From: Desulfosporosinus sp. I2
GTDB lineage: Bacteria; Bacillota; Desulfitobacteriia; Desulfitobacteriales; Desulfitobacteriaceae
Direction of reading: 5' to 3'
DNA: 59,839 bases
NCBI RefSeq assembly: GCF_000960765.1
Contig: NZ_JYNH01000014.1
Coordinates: 1 to 59,839, forward strand
A model generated the notes under the pieces. The model was given only the letters and a program-made list of their open reading frames with translations, did not search any database and had not been told where the DNA came from. Of this stretch, positions 9,180-16,946 are shown one piece after another; positions within the stretch are counted from its first letter, which is position 1; every line of letters begins with the position of its first letter. The position numbers and the translations under genes are program-made.

Positions 9180-10406
9180 ATGATCAGGTTGAAGTGGACG
9201 CGTGCTGGGTACCGTGTCTTTCTTTGCATAATAATGATAAGTTTACTATCCGTGAACCCTGTCTATGGTGCTCAAAGCTCAAGCTCTGTTCAAAAATCTT
9301 CTCAAAAGTCACTAAAAACAGTTCAAAAATCAGTTTCAAAATCCGTAAAAAAACCTGCCGAAGTTTTAGGTGTAGTTCCAAGAATAACAGCTGATGCAGC
9401 TGTCCTAATGGATGTCGCTACAGGGGATATTCTGTTTGGCAAGCAAGCTCACAAACGTCGACCTCCTGCCAGCACGACTAAGATTATGACTGCTATTTTA
9501 GGATTAGAGTTAGGACGGCCAGATGAAATTGTAACTGTCAGTTCGAAAGCAGCGGCTGTCGGAGAATCAACTTTGAATCTTGATCCTGGAGAAAAAATTA
9601 ATCTTTATGAACTTATTACTGGGGCCATGGTTCGTTCAGGGAATGATGCGTGCGTGGCAATTGCTGAACATATCGCAGGAAGTGAAGAGCAGTTTCTTAA
9701 ATGGATGAATTGGAAGGCTTTAGCCCTAGGGGCCCAAAATACCAACTTCGTAAATACTAACGGCTTACCTCGTAAAGAACATTATTCTACCGCCTATGAT
9801 CTGGCCTTAATGGCGCGCTATGGCTTGCAAATCCCGCAGTTTCTTTCCATTACCCGCCTCAAGGAAACAGAGATCCATTTTATTGAGCCTGACGTGCTCA
9901 TGGATTTGAGAAATACGAATAAATTACTCTGGAACTACCCTTTTGCAGACGGTGTTAAAACCGGTACAACGACTGCAGCGGGAAAATGTCTTGTTGCCTC
10001 CGCGACGAAAGAGGGACGTCAACTCTTAGTCGTTGTTCTGAATGCCCCGGATCGCTTTGGAGATGCCAAGAAACTTTTGGAGTGGGGTTTTGAGTACACT
10101 GAAACCGTTCGGTTGACTAATGTTGGAGAACTTATTAACGAATTCCCCAGTGTCGTTAAACCTGTACCTGTGTTCATTAAAGAGCCCATCGATGTCAGCG
10201 TATCGAAAGTTGAACGTGACAAGCTTCAAACTCGTGTCGTATGGGAAAAAGCCACAAATCTGCCAGTCCGAGCAGGAGAACGCTTGGGACGTTTAGAGGT
10301 ATGGTTTGGGGAACAGAAATTAAACAGTGTGCCATTGTTTAGTGAAAATGAAGTAGTTAAAAATCGGTCCTTAATTCGTTTATTTCCTTTCAGCTTAGGG
10401 AAATAA
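9180..10406 (+). CDS. dacF: D-alanyl-D-alanine carboxypeptidase (DacF-type, S11 family)
   Basis: Secreted penicillin-binding protein that trims the terminal D-Ala of peptidoglycan stem peptides. A signal peptide (VFLCIIMISLLSVNPVYGA) is followed by a Ser/Lys/Gln-rich linker of about 30 residues, then the S11 domain: SxxK as PASTTKIM near 100, SGN in VRSGNDACV near 155, and KTG in DGVKTGTT near 260. A C-terminal beta-domain follows (about 300-400). GAGGTGG precedes ATG 9180. At 408 residues it has family length. DacF itself is tied to the spore cortex; assignment to that subgroup rests on context. Confidence 0.9.
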   Translation: MIRLKWTRAGYRVFLCIIMISLLSVNPVYGAQSSSSVQKSSQKSLKTVQKSVSKSVKKPAEVLGVVPRITADAAVLMDVATGDILFGKQAHKRRPPASTTKIMTAILGLELGRPDEIVTVSSKAAAVGESTLNLDPGEKINLYELITGAMVRSGNDACVAIAEHIAGSEEQFLKWMNWKALALGAQNTNFVNTNGLPRKEHYSTAYDLALMARYGLQIPQFLSITRLKETEIHFIEPDVLMDLRNTNKLLWNYPFADGVKTGTTTAAGKCLVASATKEGRQLLVVVLNAPDRFGDAKKLLEWGFEYTETVRLTNVGELINEFPSVVKPVPVFIKEPIDVSVSKVERDKLQTRVVWEKATNLPVRAGERLGRLEVWFGEQKLNSVPLFSENEVVKNRSLIRLFPFSLGK

Positions 10407-10421
10407 GAGGGAGTGAATTTT

Positions 10422-11693
10422 TTGTATCAAAAAACGCTGTTGCCGAATGGAGTCAGGATCATTACGGAAGAAATTGAACATGTGCGATCAGCCGCCTTTG
10501 GGATTTGGGTAGGAGCGGGTTCCCGGGATGAACGTGAAGGTTATGAAGGAATCTCACACTTTATTGAACATATGTTTTTCAAAGGTACGGAACATCGAAG
10601 TGCTCGAGTTTTAGCGGAGTCCCTTGAGGCTGTTGGCGGGCAGTTAAATGCTTTTACGACGAAAGAATATACTTGTTATTACGCGAAAATTCTGGATGAG
10701 GACCTTGACTTAGCCATTGACGTTTTAAGCGATATGTTTTTTTGCTCGCTCTTTGATGAAAAGGAAATCGAAAAAGAAAAGAACGTAGTAATTGAAGAAA
10801 TAAAAATGTATGAAGATTCCCCGGATGAACTCATTCATGATGTTTTTTCTGAACATGTCTGGAATGATCATCCGTTAGGGAAACCCATCTTAGGGACAGA
10901 GGAGAGCATTCGGTCTCTCAGTCGAGAGAAAATCATGCTTTTCCTCACTGAACATTATGCCCCCGATAATATCGTGATTGCTGTGGCGGGTAAAATCAAG
11001 CATGAGGAAGTTGTAAAAAAACTATCCTCCCAATTTGGAACATTTCAAAGAGGGGGTCGTCGTGTCCTTGAGGGAACTCCCACGGGTCAGAAAGTAGAAC
11101 GGTATCAACCGAAAGAGACAGAACAGATGCATATTCTCTTGGGAGTACCAGGACTTGGCCAAGATGATGAGGACATTTATGCCATGCATATTTTTAATAA
11201 TATTTTAGGAGGAGGACTAAGCTCCCGTTTATTTCAAGAGATTCGAGAACAGCGTGGACTAGCTTATTCTGTATACTCCTATCATTCCACGTATGTGGAT
11301 ACTGGATTATTTGCAGTCTATGCGGGTACAAGTCCCAAGAATACGACAGAAGTCATCGAGTGTATTCTTAAGGAATTAAATGATATTAGGCAAAAAGGAA
11401 TTAGCTCAGATGAATTAGAGAGAACAAAAGCACAAATTAAAGGTAGCCTATATCTAGGTTTAGAAGCGGTAAGTAGTAGAATGAGTCGACTAGGCAAGAC
11501 AGAACTGACCTATAACCGCGTATTATCCCCAGAAGAGGTGGTTGGAAAGCTCGAAAAGGTAACCTTAGACGATGTTTTGCGTGTCATAGGCCGCCTTTGG
11601 CAAAAGGATAAAATCAGTATCATGACGTTGGGCCCGACAGGACATGAAGTCGTATTGTCCGATCTATTAGAGAAAATAGGATGGAAAGAGTAA
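10422..11693 (+). CDS. M16 family zinc peptidase (MlpA/YmxG-like)
   Basis: Zinc metalloprotease of the pitrilysin/processing-peptidase family. The N-terminal domain has the inverted zinc motif HFIEHMFFKGT (HxxEH) near residue 45 and a downstream EKEKNVVIEEI with the third ligand; the C-terminal domain has GGGLSSRLFQEIRE. A GTG at 10413 is too close to the AGAGGGAG ribosome site, so TTG 10422, 8 bases downstream, is preferred; it gives the usual (M)YQKTLLPNG start and 423 residues. In Bacillus the orthologue (mlpA) also lies between ylxY and ymxH. Its physiological substrate is not evident here. Confidence 0.93.
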   Translation: MYQKTLLPNGVRIITEEIEHVRSAAFGIWVGAGSRDEREGYEGISHFIEHMFFKGTEHRSARVLAESLEAVGGQLNAFTTKEYTCYYAKILDEDLDLAIDVLSDMFFCSLFDEKEIEKEKNVVIEEIKMYEDSPDELIHDVFSEHVWNDHPLGKPILGTEESIRSLSREKIMLFLTEHYAPDNIVIAVAGKIKHEEVVKKLSSQFGTFQRGGRRVLEGTPTGQKVERYQPKETEQMHILLGVPGLGQDDEDIYAMHIFNNILGGGLSSRLFQEIREQRGLAYSVYSYHSTYVDTGLFAVYAGTSPKNTTEVIECILKELNDIRQKGISSDELERTKAQIKGSLYLGLEAVSSRMSRLGKTELTYNRVLSPEEVVGKLEKVTLDDVLRVIGRLWQKDKISIMTLGPTGHEVVLSDLLEKIGWKE

Positions 11694-11698
11694 GCCTG

Positions 11699-11735
11699 TT
11701 TGAGGTTCGAGGTTCGGTTTGAATCTCGAATCTCG
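11699..11735. repeat. TTCGA-word inverted repeat between M16 gene and dut
   Basis: GAGGTTCGAGGTTCGG followed by GAATCTCGAATCTCG. The blocks are tandem heptamers (AGGTTCG and AATCTCG), partly inverted relative to each other. The vocabulary is shared with the arrays at 5917 and 16681. It may form a weak hairpin but has no T-run. Confidence 0.65.
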
Positions 11736-11758
11736 TTTTGGGTCAAGGGGGAATTTAT

Positions 11759-12211
11759 GTGTCAGACTTATTAACGGTTAAAATAAAAAAAGTGAGTAAC
11801 AACTCGTTGGCTCTTCCTACCTATGCAACGGCTGCTTCGGCAGGGGTTGATCTTAGCGCGGATCTAGGGGAGCCAATCACATTGAGCCCCGGCGAAAATG
11901 TTAAAATTCCGACTGGAGTCGCTATTGAGCTCCCCAATCCGTCTGTTGTGGCGCTTGTCTTTGCGCGAAGCGGTCTAGCGAGTCGGTACGGCATTGGATT
12001 AACCAACGGTGTGGGTGTGATCGATTCGGATTATCGTGGAGAAATTAAGGTTTTGATCCAGAACCTTGGAAACGAGTCTGTTATGATTAAACCGGGGGAT
12101 AGAATCGCTCAAATGGTGTTTATGCCGATTTTCCGGGCGATATTTGAAGACGTTGCAGAACTTCAGGAAACAGCGCGTGGTGTAGGTGGGTTTGGCTCGA
12201 CGGGAATATAA
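11759..12211 (+). CDS. dut: dUTP diphosphatase
   Basis: Hydrolyses dUTP to dUMP, keeping uracil out of DNA and supplying dTMP synthesis. All five trimeric dUTPase motifs are visible: AGVDLSA, ARSGLASRYGI, GVIDSDYRGE, GDRIAQMVF and the C-terminal GVGGFGSTG arm. An upstream in-frame TTG at 11738 has no ribosome site; AAGGGGG at 11745-11751 puts the start at GTG 11759 (an overlapping ATG at 11757 is out of frame). The result is 150 residues, typical. Confidence 0.95.
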   Translation: MSDLLTVKIKKVSNNSLALPTYATAASAGVDLSADLGEPITLSPGENVKIPTGVAIELPNPSVVALVFARSGLASRYGIGLTNGVGVIDSDYRGEIKVLIQNLGNESVMIKPGDRIAQMVFMPIFRAIFEDVAELQETARGVGGFGSTGI

Positions 12212-12309
12212 ACGAACCCTACAGTAAAAAACTTTCCTAAAGAATTATTAGGATTTAATGTTCTATGCGGGTTTGTCTTTTCATACAATCCCCATGAGGG
12301 GGAGTGTCG

Positions 12310-12615
12310 ATGCAAGCCCTTGGAGTTATGCTTTTGACCATTGGGGTTGTTCTTTCGGTACGGGAACGAAAGTACAGGATGATGTGGCGATCATCTCAGC
12401 CTACATCAAATCAACTGGCAACTGTCTTAAGCCAATTAGTAGGCACGGCGGGGGGAATTTACCTTTCCCTGGAACTCTTATTCTCCTTCTTGAAAATACC
12501 TGAGGATTGGTGGAGCAAATCCGTGTTTTTTGTTGAGCCACTAGCAGCTTTTTCCTTATTACTGGCGATTCTACAACCCTTCGGATTAAGAGTTTGGACG
12601 AGATTGCGGAAATAG
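12310..12615 (+). CDS. Small membrane protein of unknown function
   Basis: A 101-residue protein with three probable membrane segments: near the N-terminus (ALGVMLLTIGVVLSV), mid-protein (LVGTAGGIYLSLELLFSFL) and near the C-terminus (PLAAFSLLLAILQPFGL). Basic residues lie between the first two. GAGGGGGAG at 12296-12304 supports ATG 12310 over an in-frame GTG at 12304. I do not recognise the family. It is 13 bp before the ymxH-like gene and probably shares its transcript. An overlapping frame at 12258-12503 has no ribosome site and looks spurious. Confidence 0.7.
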   Translation: MQALGVMLLTIGVVLSVRERKYRMMWRSSQPTSNQLATVLSQLVGTAGGIYLSLELLFSFLKIPEDWWSKSVFFVEPLAAFSLLLAILQPFGLRVWTRLRK

Positions 12616-12627
12616 GGAGAGGATAGA

Positions 12628-12897
12628 ATGCTTTTAAGTGATCTTGCTGGTAAAGAAATTATAAATTTGTATGATGGGGCAAAGCTAGGCTTAGTGGGTG
12701 ATGCGGATTTGGATATTTCGTTAAACGGTTCTGTTGAATCGATTATTCTTACGTCTCGGGGTGGATTTTCAGGCTTTTGGGGATCAAGGGGGGATAGAGA
12801 ACGAGAAACTCTAGTAATTCCATGGCAAACCATTAAAAAGATAGGGTCGGAGGTCATTATTATCGATCTACAGAGCCGATCTGAAAGGATGCGCTGA
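12628..12897 (+). CDS. YlmC/YmxH family PRC-barrel sporulation protein
   Basis: An 89-residue single PRC-barrel domain: SDLAGKEIINLYDGAKLG at the N-terminus, GDADLDI and later PWQTIKKIGSEVIIID, the YmxH/YlmC pattern. In Bacillus, ymxH lies between mlpA and the dipicolinate operon; here dapB has been inserted after it. A GGGAGAGGA site lies ahead of ATG 12628. The molecular function of the family is unknown, though it is linked to spore formers. A terminator follows after about 55 bases. Confidence 0.85.
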   Translation: MLLSDLAGKEIINLYDGAKLGLVGDADLDISLNGSVESIILTSRGGFSGFWGSRGDRERETLVIPWQTIKKIGSEVIIIDLQSRSERMR

Positions 12898-12907
12898 AAA
12901 ATTCAAT

Positions 12908-12936
12908 TTGACAGCGGAGAGGATACCCAATAAAAT
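12908..12936 (+). promoter_or_regulatory. Consensus-like sigma-A promoter upstream of an immediate hairpin
   Basis: TTGACA (12908-12913), 17 bases, TAAAAT (12931-12936). The predicted transcript starts near 12943, only about 9 bases before the hairpin at 12952-12980. Reaching dapB from here would need read-through, so attenuation is possible. Confidence 0.65.
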
Positions 12937-12951
12937 ATATGGAAAAGCTGT

Positions 12952-12985
12952 AACCCCGCATTGCATTTTGCAACGGGGTTTTTGC
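12952..12985 (+). terminator. Intrinsic terminator/attenuator before dapB
   Basis: Stem AACCCCG (12952-12958) with CGGGGTT (12974-12980), extended inside by TTGC/GCAA, followed by a T-run (TTTTT including the arm end). It closes the ymxH-side transcript and lies in the dapB leader if the promoter at 12908 is used. Confidence 0.85.
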
Positions 12986-13010
12986 CTTATCATCACAGGA
13001 GGGTTTTTTA

Positions 13011-13814
13011 GTGAAGAAAATTCGAGTTTTCGTGGCTGGAGCAAGTGGGAAAATGGGTCAGGAACTGATCCGCTCACTAATCAAAGAAGACGATCTCCTT
13101 CTGGTTGGGGCTTCAGATACGAGGCATCAGGGAATGGATGTTGGGTTTGCTATTGGTGCTCAGCGTGTCGGTGTGGATATCACGGGTCCTCTTGATCTTG
13201 AAACCTTGCGTTCGTCTAGGGCTGATGTTTTGGTGGATTTTACAAATCCGCAATCCGTCTTAAAAAATTCCAAATTGGCCATTATGGCTGGTGTAGTTCC
13301 CGTTGTTGGGACAACTGGTTTAGATGAAGCAGAAATTGGAGAAATCCGGACCTTAGTAAAAAAGGAAGGGGTGGGAGCATTCATTGCGCCTAATTTCTCA
13401 ATTGGGGCAATTTTAATGATGCGATTTGCTAGGGAAGCGGCTAAATACTTTCCTAATGTAGATATCATTGAAATGCATCATGATCAAAAACTAGATGCTC
13501 CATCGGGAACTGCGTTGAAAACAGCGGAGGGAATTTTAGAAGTCCGTGAACCTATGGTTCAGGGACACCCCAATGAATACGAAAAACTCCCTGGAGCTCG
13601 AGGTGCTGACTTGGGTGGAATTCACATCCACTCAGTACGTTTGCCTGGTTTAATTGCCCATCAGGAAGTTCTATTTGGAGGATTAGGGCAAGCTCTAACT
13701 ATCAGACATGATGCCTTCTCGAGAGAAACCTACATGCCAGGGATTATTTTAAGTATACGTAAAGCGGCAGGATTAACGAATCTCGTCATAGGACTCGATA
13801 ATTTCCTCGATTAG
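13011..13814 (+). CDS. dapB: 4-hydroxy-tetrahydrodipicolinate reductase
   Basis: NAD(P)H-dependent reductase of lysine/diaminopimelate synthesis; it acts on the DapA product. The 267-residue protein starts with the Rossmann motif VFAGASGKMGQ-like segment (VAGASGKMGQEL, residues 8-19) and has the catalytic EMHHDQKLDAPSGTA block near 155-169. ACAGGAGGG precedes GTG 13011. In spore formers the same intermediate pool feeds dipicolinate synthase, whose genes follow directly. Confidence 0.96.
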   Translation: MKKIRVFVAGASGKMGQELIRSLIKEDDLLLVGASDTRHQGMDVGFAIGAQRVGVDITGPLDLETLRSSRADVLVDFTNPQSVLKNSKLAIMAGVVPVVGTTGLDEAEIGEIRTLVKKEGVGAFIAPNFSIGAILMMRFAREAAKYFPNVDIIEMHHDQKLDAPSGTALKTAEGILEVREPMVQGHPNEYEKLPGARGADLGGIHIHSVRLPGLIAHQEVLFGGLGQALTIRHDAFSRETYMPGIILSIRKAAGLTNLVIGLDNFLD

Positions 13815-13898
13815 ATTATTTTGAGCGTAACCGCAGCCTGCATACCCTCATATAATGGATAGTAGTCAATAGGACACTGTCTCAAAGGGGGCAAATAA

Positions 13899-14816
13899 AT
13901 GAGTGCGGGTCTGAACGGAATTCGTTTAGCGGTAATCGGAGGAGACGAGCGGGAAATCTATTTAATTTCCGAACTTCAGAAACAGGGGGCCTACATAATC
14001 GGGGTCGGATTCGAAAAAGCTCCTCCCATTTTGGGAATGACTCTTGTGCCATCGCTTGAAGAGGCAGTCGGCCAAGTGGATGCGTTGCTTTTTCCGATGT
14101 TCGGCACAGATGAACGTGGAGCTGTCAAAGCCAAATATTCTGCTTCACCTATCGTATTAAACAAAAAAGTTCTGGAATCAATTCCACTGCGAGTGCCGCT
14201 GATCATTGGTTTTGCGCGTCCAGCCTTGAGGGCAATAGCAGAAAATTTGGGTATTCAATTAGTGGAGACTGGTAGCCTAAATGAACTGGCTATTCTTAAC
14301 TCTATTCCTTCGGCAGAAGGAGCGATCCAAATGGCGATGGAGGCTACAAAGATTACAATCCACGGCAGCCAAAGCTTCGTCATAGGATTAGGGCGGTGTG
14401 GATGGACTCTGTCACGCATGTTACAAGGAATTGGAGCAAATGTGACCGGGGTCGCTAGAAAGCCTGCTGATTTGGCGCGAGCAGCAGAGATGGGACTTCA
14501 TGCCGTAAATTTCCTCGATCTTGAGGATGAGATTGATAAGGCGGAAATTATCTTTAACACGGTACCTCATCAAGTCTTAGATCGCATGATGTTACAAAAG
14601 GTCGCGCGGGACGCAGTAATCGTGGATTTGGCATCGATTCCGGGGGGGACAGATTTTGAATATGCGCAAATGCTGGGCATTAAAGCTCTTTTGGCTCCAG
14701 GTCTCCCTGGTCTTGTAGCTCCAAAAACCGCTGGACGTATTCTTGCTCAAATTTATCCGCAACTTATTCTTCGTCACTTGACCACAGTGAACACTACTTG
14801 TAAAGTGGAGGTGTGA
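13899..14816 (+). CDS. dpaA: Dipicolinate synthase subunit A
   Basis: Rossmann-type dehydrogenase subunit of the mother-cell enzyme that makes spore dipicolinic acid (SpoVFA). The 305-residue product begins with GIRLAVIGGDEREIYLISEL and has a second nucleotide fold, VIGLGRCGWTLSRMLQGIG, near residue 165. AAAGGGGGC precedes ATG 13899. It ends 3 bases before dpaB starts, so the two are coupled. Presence of the pair is strong evidence for an endospore former. Confidence 0.95.
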   Translation: MSAGLNGIRLAVIGGDEREIYLISELQKQGAYIIGVGFEKAPPILGMTLVPSLEEAVGQVDALLFPMFGTDERGAVKAKYSASPIVLNKKVLESIPLRVPLIIGFARPALRAIAENLGIQLVETGSLNELAILNSIPSAEGAIQMAMEATKITIHGSQSFVIGLGRCGWTLSRMLQGIGANVTGVARKPADLARAAEMGLHAVNFLDLEDEIDKAEIIFNTVPHQVLDRMMLQKVARDAVIVDLASIPGGTDFEYAQMLGIKALLAPGLPGLVAPKTAGRILAQIYPQLILRHLTTVNTTCKVEV

Positions 14817-14819
14817 AGG

Positions 14820-15410
14820 ATGAAGTTTGAGGGGCTAAAAATCGGATTTGCTATTACAGGATCGCACTGTACAATTCATGAAATTATACAAGTTATGAAA
14901 CGTTTAGTGGCGGAAGGCGCTGAAGTGACGCCAATTATTTCTTATTCCGTTGATAGCATGGATACACGATTTGGAAAAGCAGAAGATTGGAAGCATCAAT
15001 TTCAGGAGATCACGCATAAGAAATTGATTCATACAATTCCTGAGGCGGAGCCGGTTGGGCCCAAAAAAATGTTTGATTGTGTGGTTATTGCTCCATGTAC
15101 AGGAAATACCCTTGCAAAATTAGCGAATGGAATCATAGATACCCCAGTGCTCATGGCAGCAAAATCCCATCTTCGCAATCAGAAACCTGTCGTCTTGGCG
15201 ATTTCGACCAACGATGGGCTCGGCTTAAATGCTCGTAATATTGGGACCTTACTAGTTACAAAAAATGTGTACTTGGTACCCTTTGGTCAAGATAATCCGG
15301 TCGTTAAGGCGAATTCTTTAGTGGCACATATGGAGCGAGTTCCAGAAACTATTCTCATGGCGTGTGAGGGAAAACAAATTCAACCAGTCCTTGTGGATTA
15401 CAGGATTTGA
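14820..15410 (+). CDS. dpaB: Dipicolinate synthase subunit B (flavoprotein)
   Basis: Flavoprotein-fold partner (SpoVFB) of DpaA. The 196-residue product shows the start GLKIGFAITGSHCTIHEII and the conserved CVVIAPCTGNTLAKLANGI and DGLGLNARNIG segments. AGGTGTGAAGG lies before ATG 14820. It overlaps no gene but follows dpaA by 3 bases. Length is typical. The next gene, asd, is separated by 277 bases occupied by a dispersed repeat. Confidence 0.95.
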   Translation: MKFEGLKIGFAITGSHCTIHEIIQVMKRLVAEGAEVTPIISYSVDSMDTRFGKAEDWKHQFQEITHKKLIHTIPEAEPVGPKKMFDCVVIAPCTGNTLAKLANGIIDTPVLMAAKSHLRNQKPVVLAISTNDGLGLNARNIGTLLVTKNVYLVPFGQDNPVVKANSLVAHMERVPETILMACEGKQIQPVLVDYRI

Positions 15411-15443
15411 CATGTAGCGGCTTAAGGTGCCTTGCCATTTCGT

Positions 15444-15636
15444 ACTACTCAGAAAGTATAACTTCGTTGTATACTGCAAGAAGGCTAATACGTGCGAAGA
15501 CAGTGTCTTCGTCTGAAGCATAAGTGCAACTAAGGCTGCAAGCTGGTTAACACGTGCGAAGACGGTGTCTGCAAGAAGGGATAATCCGTGCGAAGACATT
15601 GTCTCCGTGGGCGCCAGCCAAGTTTTCTTTATAGGC
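15444..15636 (+). repeat. Dispersed palindromic element, copy B (three cores)
   Basis: This element starts with CTCAGAAAGTATAACTTCG and contains three core copies: exact CGAAGACAGTGTCTTCG at 15495-15511 and degenerate ones around 15558 and 15591. It also has AAGCATAAGTGCAACTAAGGC and ends GCGCCAGCCAAGTTTTCTT. It fills most of the dpaB-asd gap. The repeated cores suggest internal duplication. Confidence 0.85.
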
Positions 15637-15687
15637 GCCTTTGCCACAAGGACTGATTCCAGACAAATTTAAGGAGGAACATAAGCA

Positions 15688-16677
15688 ATGTCTAATGTAG
15701 CAATTGTTGGCGCCACTGGCGCAGTAGGACAAGAGTTTCTTAAAATTCTTGCTGAGCGAAAGTTTCCGGTCAATGAACTAAGGTTGTTAGCATCTAAGCG
15801 TTCTATAGGGAAACGCATGACATGGCAGGGACAGGAACTGGAGGTTCATGAGACGACTCACGAGAGTTTTAAGGGAATAGACATTGCGCTCTTTGCCGGT
15901 GGATCAGCGAGTACCGAGTATGCCCGTTCTGCTGTGGATAGCGGGGCTGTGGTGATTGATAACAGTAGCGCTTTTCGGCTTGACCCGGAAGTGCCGCTTG
16001 TCGTACCTGAAGTCAATCCCGAAGATGTCAAATGGCACAAAGGGATTATAGCTAATCCCAATTGCTCCACGATTATTATGGCAGTTGCCCTTAAACCTAT
16101 ATCTGATTTAGCTGGAATTCGCCGGGTGGTTGTTTCTACTTATCAAGCCGTGTCTGGAGCGGGACGCGAAGGAATTGAGGAACTGGAAAACCAGGTTAAG
16201 GCTTGGGCTAAGGGAGAAGAACTTAAATCCTCTGTTTTTCCCTATCAAATAGCCTTTAACCTTGTTCCACGGATTGATGTATTTCAAGAGGGAGACTATA
16301 CCAAAGAAGAGTGGAAGATGGTTAAGGAGACACAAAAGATATTTCACGTACCCAACATGGCGATTACTGCCACAACGGTACGGGTTCCAGTTTTCCGTAG
16401 TCATTCAGAGTCCATCAACGTGGAAACAGATCGCTTAGTCAGTGTTTCAGAAATACGGGAGGCCATGAGTAAGGCTGCCGGTATTATCGTCATAGATGAT
16501 CCAGGAAAGGACCAATATCCCATGCCTTGGTTTAGTGCAGATACGGACGAAGTTTATGTAGGTCGCTTGCGTAAAGACTTTTCCATCCCTCAGGGATTTA
16601 ATTTATGGGTGGCTGGAGATCAAATACGTAAAGGAGCCGCCACGAACGCCGTGCAAATTGCTGAACTATTACTTTAA
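15688..16677 (+). CDS. asd: Aspartate-semialdehyde dehydrogenase
   Basis: Reduces aspartyl phosphate to aspartate semialdehyde for lysine, threonine, methionine and dipicolinate. The 329-residue product has the NADP fold VAIVGATGAVGQEFL at the start, the catalytic Cys in NPNCSTI near 130, and the substrate-binding GAGREGIEEL near 160. AAGGAGGA precedes ATG 15688. It belongs functionally with the aspartokinase and dapA that follow, as in the Bacillus dpaAB-asd-dapG-dapA cluster. Confidence 0.96.
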   Translation: MSNVAIVGATGAVGQEFLKILAERKFPVNELRLLASKRSIGKRMTWQGQELEVHETTHESFKGIDIALFAGGSASTEYARSAVDSGAVVIDNSSAFRLDPEVPLVVPEVNPEDVKWHKGIIANPNCSTIIMAVALKPISDLAGIRRVVVSTYQAVSGAGREGIEELENQVKAWAKGEELKSSVFPYQIAFNLVPRIDVFQEGDYTKEEWKMVKETQKIFHVPNMAITATTVRVPVFRSHSESINVETDRLVSVSEIREAMSKAAGIIVIDDPGKDQYPMPWFSADTDEVYVGRLRKDFSIPQGFNLWVAGDQIRKGAATNAVQIAELLL

Positions 16678-16680
16678 TCG

Positions 16681-16936
16681 TGGTTCAATGTTCGTGGTAC
16701 GTAGTTCGAAGATCGAGTATAGTAGTTAAAACATGGTAAGCATTCGAAGCACGAATATCGAATATCGACCACGAACATGCTAGAGGCTCAGATTTAATGA
16801 CTCTAAAGTTCTAGGTTTAAGGCTTAGAAGTAAACTTAGAACTAGATCCAGAAGAAGTTAGAGATTAGAACTTAGAACTTAGAAATTAGAAGTTAGAGGT
16901 CGAGGTTCGAACCACGAATATCGAACCACGAAAAGG
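16681..16936. repeat. Compound intergenic repeat region: TTCG inverted repeat plus TTAGAA words
   Basis: This gap holds two types of repeat. ATGTTCGTGG (16688-16697) is inverted as CCACGAACAT (16769-16778), with TTCGAAG and AATATCGA words between. From about 16800 a run of TTAGAACT/TTAGAAGT words occurs (for example around 16850-16895), ending in GGTTCGAACCACGAATATCG at about 16902. No gene is visible. Confidence 0.75.
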
Positions 16937-16946
16937 GGGGTTGGAG

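Noticed and set aside
12258-12503. 81-codon open frame overlapping the small membrane protein gene
   Set aside because: No ribosome site; the overlapping frame from ATG 12310 has a good site and clear membrane helices.
16800-16936. TTAGAA-word run considered as a CRISPR array
   Set aside because: Units are 7-10 bases, tandem with drift, without unique spacers of constant length. There are no cas genes in the window.
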